DNA from: Paulinella micropora
Lineage: Eukaryota > Cercozoa > Imbricatea > Euglyphida > Paulinellidae
DNA: 64,000 nt
Direction: 5' to 3'
Assembly (NCBI GenBank): GCA_019918135.1
Contig: WBZZ01005577.1
Span: 107,501-171,500 of the forward strand
Shown here: piece by piece, positions 59,295 to 64,000 of the stretch
Layout of the letters: each line of letters opens with the position of its first letter
How positions within the stretch are numbered: position 1 is the first letter of the stretch
Made by a program: the position numbers and the translations under genes
Notes under the pieces: generated by a model
Told to the model about the DNA's origin: nothing
What the model saw: the letters and a program-made list of their open reading frames with translations, nothing else
The model's database searches: none

Positions 59295-61066
59295 ATGCAG
59301 GCGGGCTACGAGGATTGTGCGGCGGTTGTGCGGAGCGGGCTGCCCGCGCCTGAATTTACAAGCAACGGACTGCAACGCCTGCTGGACAGCGAAGCGCTGT
59401 CCGGGCTGTGGATGGCGCTGATCGGCACACTAGCGCGCCAGGGCCGGTGCGAGCTCCTCGCCACCGTGCTCAGAAGTTTACGCCACGACGCCGCGCGCGC
59501 GTCCCGCACGCTGTTGGCCGGTCTGCCGTAATCGGCGTGCTTGCGCGGCATTGGCACGGCCGTGCTGTACCAGGAACTGCTGTCGCTGTTCTACGAGCTC
59601 TCGGCGGAGAACGCCCCCGGCGAAACGCTGGACACGCTGTGGCGGGCCCTGCAGAAGCTGCCCCGCGGCAACGACGACGAGCAGTACCGGCTGGCCAAGA
59701 TCGTGCTGTCGAAGCTGCTGGACGACGATGGCGAGAACCTGGAAACGGCGTCGTCGCTGCTCGTCAAGGCGCTGGCCCTGCCCGTGCCGCCCATGCTGTA
59801 CGCGGCCACGTGGGCGACGTTCTTAGAAGCGGCGGCGGTGCTGTGGCAGAGGCTCCGCCAGCGCTACACGGCGCCCAAGCCGCTGAGGTCGGTGCTGGCG
59901 GGGCTTAAGACAGTAGCGGACGGCCGGCGCGAGAAGGCGTCGGAGCTGTTCCCACGGGAAGTGCTTCTGATGGCCCTGCTGCGAGTGCTGCGGGTCGGCG
60001 TGGCTTCGGCGCCGAGCTTTGGTGACACGTGCTGGTTCGTGGTGTTGCTGAGCACGGCACTGCTGCAGCTAGAGCGGGGCCGGGTGCTGTCGGTCCTGGC
60101 CAGGGCGAGCGAGCTGCTGCAGACGTCCGAGCCCGTGTGGCTCGCGGCGGCCGTGGCGGGCCAGTCGCCGGTGCTGCTGCAATTCTTCTTGCAGCAGACA
60201 CCGCCCGGGCCGCGCCTCCTGCAACAGCTGCTGGAGCTGGCCCTGTGCAACGTCTTCCGTGACCAGCCCTCCCAGTTCTCGGTCGTGCTGTCTTCCGTGC
60301 CGCCCCTGCTGTGCATAGCCGCGCTGCTCGGCGGGGGGCGGTGGGCGCCGACTGGCTCGAGAGCTGGACCCCCGGGCTGGAGGTGGCGTGGGGCGTGTGG
60401 TGCAAGGTCAAGAATCGCCTGGCGACGACGGGGCACACAACGCCCGCCAGGACACTAGCGTTCCTGCAGACGATAGCGAACGACTCGGAACGGGCGGGGA
60501 GCGATAGCGAGCAGGAGGAAGAAGAAGGAGGGCGGGACCGCTGCGCCGGCTGCGTGCGGCTGGGTGACAAGCACCAAGAGCTGTCTAACGTGCGGGCCGA
60601 GCTGGCCAAAGAAGAGGCCACCGCGCACGAATTGTCGGGCGACCTGGCCCGTAAGCAGCAGCAACTACAGGCGTTGGAGCAGAAGCTGCGCCAATCGCGC
60701 CGCTGCCTGCGCCGGCTGCGCACCAAGGAGAAGTCGTTGCAGCTGAACGACGGGGAAGGCTCCGCCGCGGCCATCCGGCTGCTGCGGGCCATTGACCCGC
60801 TGCGGTGGGCCGACGGCGAGGACGCCAGCGCGCTGGCGGCGGCGCTGGCGGCCGCGGACGAGCTGCGGAGGAAGCTGGCGAGCGAGCACGAGCGTGTGCG
60901 GCAGGTCTGCTGTGTCGTGTGTCTGGAGGATCTCGACTCCGGCGAACGGCTGCTGGCGGTGTTGCTGCCGTGCGGCCACGCGCAGTTCTGCGCGGGTTGT
61001 GCGGCACAGCTCACGGCGTGCCCCCTGTGCCGTCGGGCCATCGAACGATACGTAGAACCTGTCTAG
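59295..61066 (+). CDS. RING-finger protein, interrupted by one stop and one frameshift
   Basis: About 590 residues if joined. Leu/Ala-rich helical N-terminal two thirds (LLSLFYELSAEN, LLVKALALPVPP, LLQLLELAL); a coiled coil (KHQELSNVRAELAKEEATAH); C-terminal RING: CCVVCLEDL, CGHAQFCAGC, CPLC. RING proteins of this kind are usually E3 ubiquitin ligases. A TAA at 59529-59531 lies in frame between two open stretches, and the frame shifts at the G6 run near 60332. Neither break falls in the RING. It could be two genes, but the continuity of composition favours one. Confidence 0.65.
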
Positions 61067-61321
61067 GACAACCCCCTATTTTTTTTCTGCTGACAAATTA
61101 AAAAAAAAGACTAGTCCGTAGCAAAAATCTTTTTTTTAATCAGAAAAACTTTTTTAAAAAGAAATTGTTCGTCCGTTAAAAAAAATCAAGCTGACCGAAT
61201 TGTTAGCGTTGTCCGTGCAAACTGTGTCCTCGCGTCCCCGCTAAATAGAGCGCAGTACCCAGATCCTAACACACATGTCACAAGAAAAAAAAATGAGGCG
61301 CTTTTCTTTTTTTGTTGCCAA
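61067..61321. other. A/T-rich convergent intergenic region
   Basis: Lies between two convergent genes and contains A-runs and T-runs (61099-61180). Probably 3' ends. No gene seen. Confidence 0.6.
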
Positions 61322-62011
61322 TCAAAAAGAAAAAAAAATCAATTTGCATACCGGATCGTGCAACGGCGATTGAGACGGCTGTGATTGGGGCGGGGCACCT
61401 GAACCACCCCCCGCGTTAGTGCTCGGGGCGGCAGCGACCCCAGCGTCTGCGTGATGTTGCTGGTACAACCTTTTGGCGTCTTGTTTTGCCCCATTGTCAG
61501 TCATAAAAGACACGAGTGATTGGCGTGCTATATTCTGTAGCTTTTCCTGATCTTCGGCCTGCAGGCACTTGCCGTCGAAACCCCGCGCCCAAGCATGCCA
61601 GAGTGTTAATTGGTCGTGCGAAATGTCGCAGCGACGTTTTTTTTGTTTGGGGGGCTGGCGGCCCCGCGCAGGAGTCTGGCGGGGCCTCCGGGGCCGCGCT
61701 TCACTGCGCGTAAAGGACCCCCTCGGAAGGATTGGTACGACGTTCGGATTATGCAGGCACTGTCTCTCACTCCCGCATCCTAGCAGAGAGAGACAGACAG
61801 ACAGCACACGACACCCTTTTAGTAACAAAAAAAAGAAGGCAGGTTTTTGTACCTTTCTAAAGTCCTCTAGCGATCTTTTGCCCTTGGAGAAGAAATCGCA
61901 CAGTACTTGCCAATGATCGCCAAACACTTCTCCCATGTCTTGTGCGTGCGAATTCCTACCGCTGAAAAGATTTTGCTGCACCCATCTGTAGAGGTCTTTT
62001 TCTTCGTCCAT
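61322..62011 (-). CDS. Unknown protein with candidate intron
   Basis: Start at 62011 (MDEEKDLYRWVQQNLFSGRN). Helical N-terminus (GEVFGDHWQVLCDFF), later LTLWHAWARGFDGK and a Gln/Pro-rich end. Between 61760 and 61852 the coding quality drops to FFFLLLKGCRVLSVCLSLL: the DNA reads GTACAA...(pyrimidine tract)...CAG, a 93-base candidate spliceosomal intron that keeps frame. Spliced length would be 198 residues. No recognised family. Confidence 0.5.
   Translation of the reverse strand: MDEEKDLYRWVQQNLFSGRNSHAQDMGEVFGDHWQVLCDFFSKGKRSLEDFRKVQKPAFFFLLLKGCRVLSVCLSLLGCGSERQCLHNPNVVPILPRGSFTRSEARPRRPRQTPARGRQPPKQKKRRCDISHDQLTLWHAWARGFDGKCLQAEDQEKLQNIARQSLVSFMTDNGAKQDAKRLYQQHHADAGVAAAPSTNAGGGSGAPPQSQPSQSPLHDPVCKLIFFSF
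61760..61852 (-). other. Candidate spliceosomal intron
   Basis: On the minus strand it begins GTACAA and ends in a CTGTCTGTCTCTCTCTGC tract plus GAGACAG. Length 93 is a multiple of three and contains no stop, so it could also be coding. Confidence 0.4.
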
Positions 62012-62410
62012 ACCTAAATGTTAGACAGGTTTACTCGCAAGAGACACGGCCGGAACTTTACGTGCCAACCACGTTTTTTTTTCTTTTTGAATTTAGAGGT
62101 ATATTTCTTTGGGGTCATGTTGTACTTTATGTTTCTATGTTAAGGCTCCTCCTGAAGAAGAAGAAGACAGAGCCAAAAAAAGTGGGGGTGGTTGGTGTGG
62201 GGAAAGAACAGCAAGAAAAAGGGAGAGAGGGGGACGGGGGTAGAGAAGGTCTACACAAAATGAAAAAAACCCCTGGGATGTTTTGGCTTGTCTTGTTGTT
62301 TTTTTTTCTTTGTTGTTGTCTGCACAGAACTGGAGTCACGACACAAAATCATGTACCGACTCAGATCACACACACACACACACACAAAATCACACAAAAT
62401 CACGATTGTG
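62012..62410. other. Intergenic region, no gene seen
   Basis: T-runs, purine-rich stretch (GGGAGAGAGGGGGACGGGGG) and the start of a CA repeat (62368-62386). No open frame with convincing composition. Confidence 0.5.
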
Positions 62411-62575
62411 TGTGTGTGATTTTGTGTGTGTGTGTGATTTTGTGTGTGTGATTTTGTGTGTGTGATTGTGTGTGTGTGTGTGTGTGTGTGATTTTGTGTG
62501 TGTGTGTGTGTGATTTTGTGTGTGTGTGTGTGATGTGATTTTGTGTGTGTGTGTGTGATTTTGTGTGCAGGCATG
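62411..62575 (+). repeat. GT microsatellite with ATTTT interruptions
   Basis: About 165 bases of (GT)n blocks separated by GATTTTGTG units, a nested minisatellite. A CA repeat in the opposite sense at 62368-62399 makes the pair an inverted repeat. Confidence 0.9.
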
Positions 62576-62849
62576 TTTTGCCCGTATCGAGCTCCAAGGA
62601 TTTTATGCTGGTAGTTGGTGCCACCGAAGTGCACCCCGCGCAAAATGATACAGTTAGGGGGGGGCCTGTAAAAAAACCAAATCTGTCCATCTTTCGTGTC
62701 GAACATTTTTGGTATAAAATCAGTTTTGCTATTTGCAAATAAGTGTGTACAGCACTGTCGGGCATCATCAAGCGTGTGTATTGTCGTCTGTGCGGATTCT
62801 GGTGCTTTTGTGTGTTTAGAAGTCTGTGTGCATGTTCTTGTTGGAAGGT

Positions 62850-63212
62850 ATGAGTAAGAGAAAACGCACCGACAAGCCAGAGGCGGACGTACTCACTAAG
62901 AAGATCCTGTTAGTCAAGCGCGGGAAGCAAGCTGTCAACGAGGCCTGGTGTCGGCAGGGGCAAGAGTTCCGTGTGCACTACAAGGAAGTAGCCGGCTCCG
63001 AGGAAAAACGCCTGAAACTTTGCGCTGAGGTTGCGGCGTGCAGCGAAGACAAGCTTCGCGAACAAAATCACCTGCTTCTGCAAGCACTGTTGGGTGCAAG
63101 CAGAATTGCAGAGTCTCACGAGGCAGCCATGGCGTCAATCCTAGACCGGCTGCGAGACCTGCTGCTACTACCCATGCAAAAACTGTGGAGAACTGAACAA
63201 CGCCGGAGATGA
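62850..63212 (+). CDS. 120-residue basic protein, unknown
   Basis: Start at 62850 (MSKRKRTDKPEADVLTKKI), chosen because an NLS-like KRKR follows. Helical with a heptad-like region (EEKRLKLCAEVAACSEDKLREQ...). The end is Arg-rich. No recognised family. Confidence 0.5.
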   Translation: MSKRKRTDKPEADVLTKKILLVKRGKQAVNEAWCRQGQEFRVHYKEVAGSEEKRLKLCAEVAACSEDKLREQNHLLLQALLGASRIAESHEAAMASILDRLRDLLLLPMQKLWRTEQRRR

Positions 63213-63551
63213 GGACGAATGTCCGTGCGGTTTCTGCCAAGAGTAAAAAAAGTCTCGGACGTGTTTCTTTAATTAAAACCCAAGACATACTGCAACCTGA
63301 AAAACGAACAAGTGCTTTAATTTTTTGCTTCCGGTGTAAGCCGAGATGCTTTGTTTTTTATCTGCAATGGAAGTCGCAACCAGGGTATGCGCTCATTTGG
63401 AAAGCCTCGATTTACTTTACGTCTGATAACTAGTCTGTGTAGACAGTGCTCCAACGCGCAGTCAGTAGGGCCGGGATAGTTAGTACAGCACAAAGGTCTT
63501 GCAGCGCGTAGAACTCAGGCTTGAACTCGCCGATCGCACAAGATTCACGGC
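63213..63551. other. Intergenic, no gene seen
   Basis: Mixed composition between two convergent genes. No long frame with host-like codon use. Confidence 0.5.
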
Positions 63552-64000
63552 TCACGTTTCAAAATCGCCGAGAATGCTGGAATTTCTTCTTTTGGTGTAT
63601 TTGTGTGCCCAGACCACCAACTTCGGGAGCGAGGAACGTGCGGGGTGAGGAGGACTGTCTACAAAGCCCGAAAGCTTGCAAGGGATTCTTTTTTGCAAGA
63701 GTTGCAAGTCCCTGTTATTCTGCAGGTCGAGCGGCGTCCCGCTGAGGCTCAGGCTCGACAGCGCGGGGCTGTCCGTGAGTAGCGCGCACAAGTTCGAGAC
63801 GCCCGCCACGTTCTCTAGCGTCAGCTCGCGCAGGCACGGAGTCGGGCCCATGGCCCGCAGGTCGAGCTTAGTTGTACAGTCGGTGACGGTTAACCTCTGC
63901 AGCCTGGGCGCGCTGCCGAAACGCAGCCCGTGCAAACACAGGCAGCCGGACAGCACGACGTCCTCGGCCACAGCCGCAATGTGGTCCAGCTCCTCCAAGA
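63552..64000 (-). CDS. Leucine-rich-repeat protein, C-terminal part
   Basis: Runs off the window end. About five LRR units with LxxLxLxxC/N spacing: LQRLTVTDC, LRELTLENVAGV, LSSLSLSGTPLDL. The first visible Met need not be the start. C-terminus after the repeats is short and basic. LRR proteins are protein-binding scaffolds; partner unknown. Confidence 0.6.
   Translation of the reverse strand, partial: LEELDHIAAVAEDVVLSGCLCLHGLRFGSAPRLQRLTVTDCTTKLDLRAMGPTPCLRELTLENVAGVSNLCALLTDSPALSSLSLSGTPLDLQNNRDLQLLQKRIPCKLSGFVDSPPHPARSSLPKLVVWAHKYTKRRNSSILGDFET

Noticed and set aside
61905-63000. CA/GT repeat as a CRISPR-like or telomeric array
   Set aside because: Units are simple dinucleotides with irregular GATTTT interruptions, no spacers, no telomere motif.

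Overview
The window joins two unlike DNAs. Positions 1 to about 51,301 are AT-rich and hold three Polinton/Maverick-like (virophage-related) elements in tandem. From about 51,302 to the end the DNA is GC-rich, with G/C homopolymers, a GT microsatellite and eukaryote-style genes (RING finger, leucine-rich repeats, signal-peptide membrane proteins, one candidate intron). This suggests integrated viral elements in a GC-rich protist nuclear genome. A large DNA virus genome as the recipient cannot be excluded from sequence alone, and I cannot name the species.

Element 1 (1-19,805) has terminal inverted repeats. In order it holds: a broken GIY-YIG/C2H2 gene; a protein-primed family B DNA polymerase (broken); two small genes carrying an ExoX-C-like domain; a basic coiled-coil protein and an adenain-like cysteine protease; penton and major capsid proteins; a beta-rich surface protein; then on the other strand a small core-like protein, an A32/FtsK-type packaging ATPase and a 120-aa protein; a secreted Cys-rich protein; a two-helix membrane protein; a long fibre with a C-terminal S74-type chaperone domain; an acidic/basic protein; a retroviral-type integrase; and a zinc-finger protein. 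Element 2 (20,575 to about 39,134) has the same set, but its protease-penton-MCP-surface block is inverted, its ATPase is deleted and its right end is lost. Element 3 (about 39,135-51,301) has element 2 order but a different polymerase, extra HIRAN and GIY-YIG genes, and is cut off inside the ATPase gene where GC-rich DNA begins. Elements 1 and 2 meet head to tail across a spacer made of nested inverted repeats (19,806-20,574).

Together the genes form a virus-like replication (polymerase, integrase) and virion assembly (MCP, penton, protease, ATPase, fibre) programme. Many copies carry frameshifts, often in A/T or G runs. These may be real decay or assembly indels, and the two cannot be separated here.

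The most striking signal is a family of about 12 intergenic repeats of roughly 110-170 bp. In the best copies these fold as a perfect four-way junction: a closing stem plus three arms that abut with no unpaired bases. Each of the four helices changes in a paired way between copies (for example GATATT/AATATC against GATAGT/ACTATC). They sit directly against start codons of virion genes, and one chimeric copy lies at the inversion breakpoint. I know of no described element of this form in Polintons. A second family, GC-rich double hairpins, has inserted in frame into coding sequence and into one of these junction repeats.

The GC-rich side carries a nicotinamidase-like gene abutting element 3, several unrecognised genes, a tandem family of three membrane proteins (the third decayed), a broken RING-finger gene, a possibly intron-containing gene, and a leucine-rich-repeat gene running off the end.
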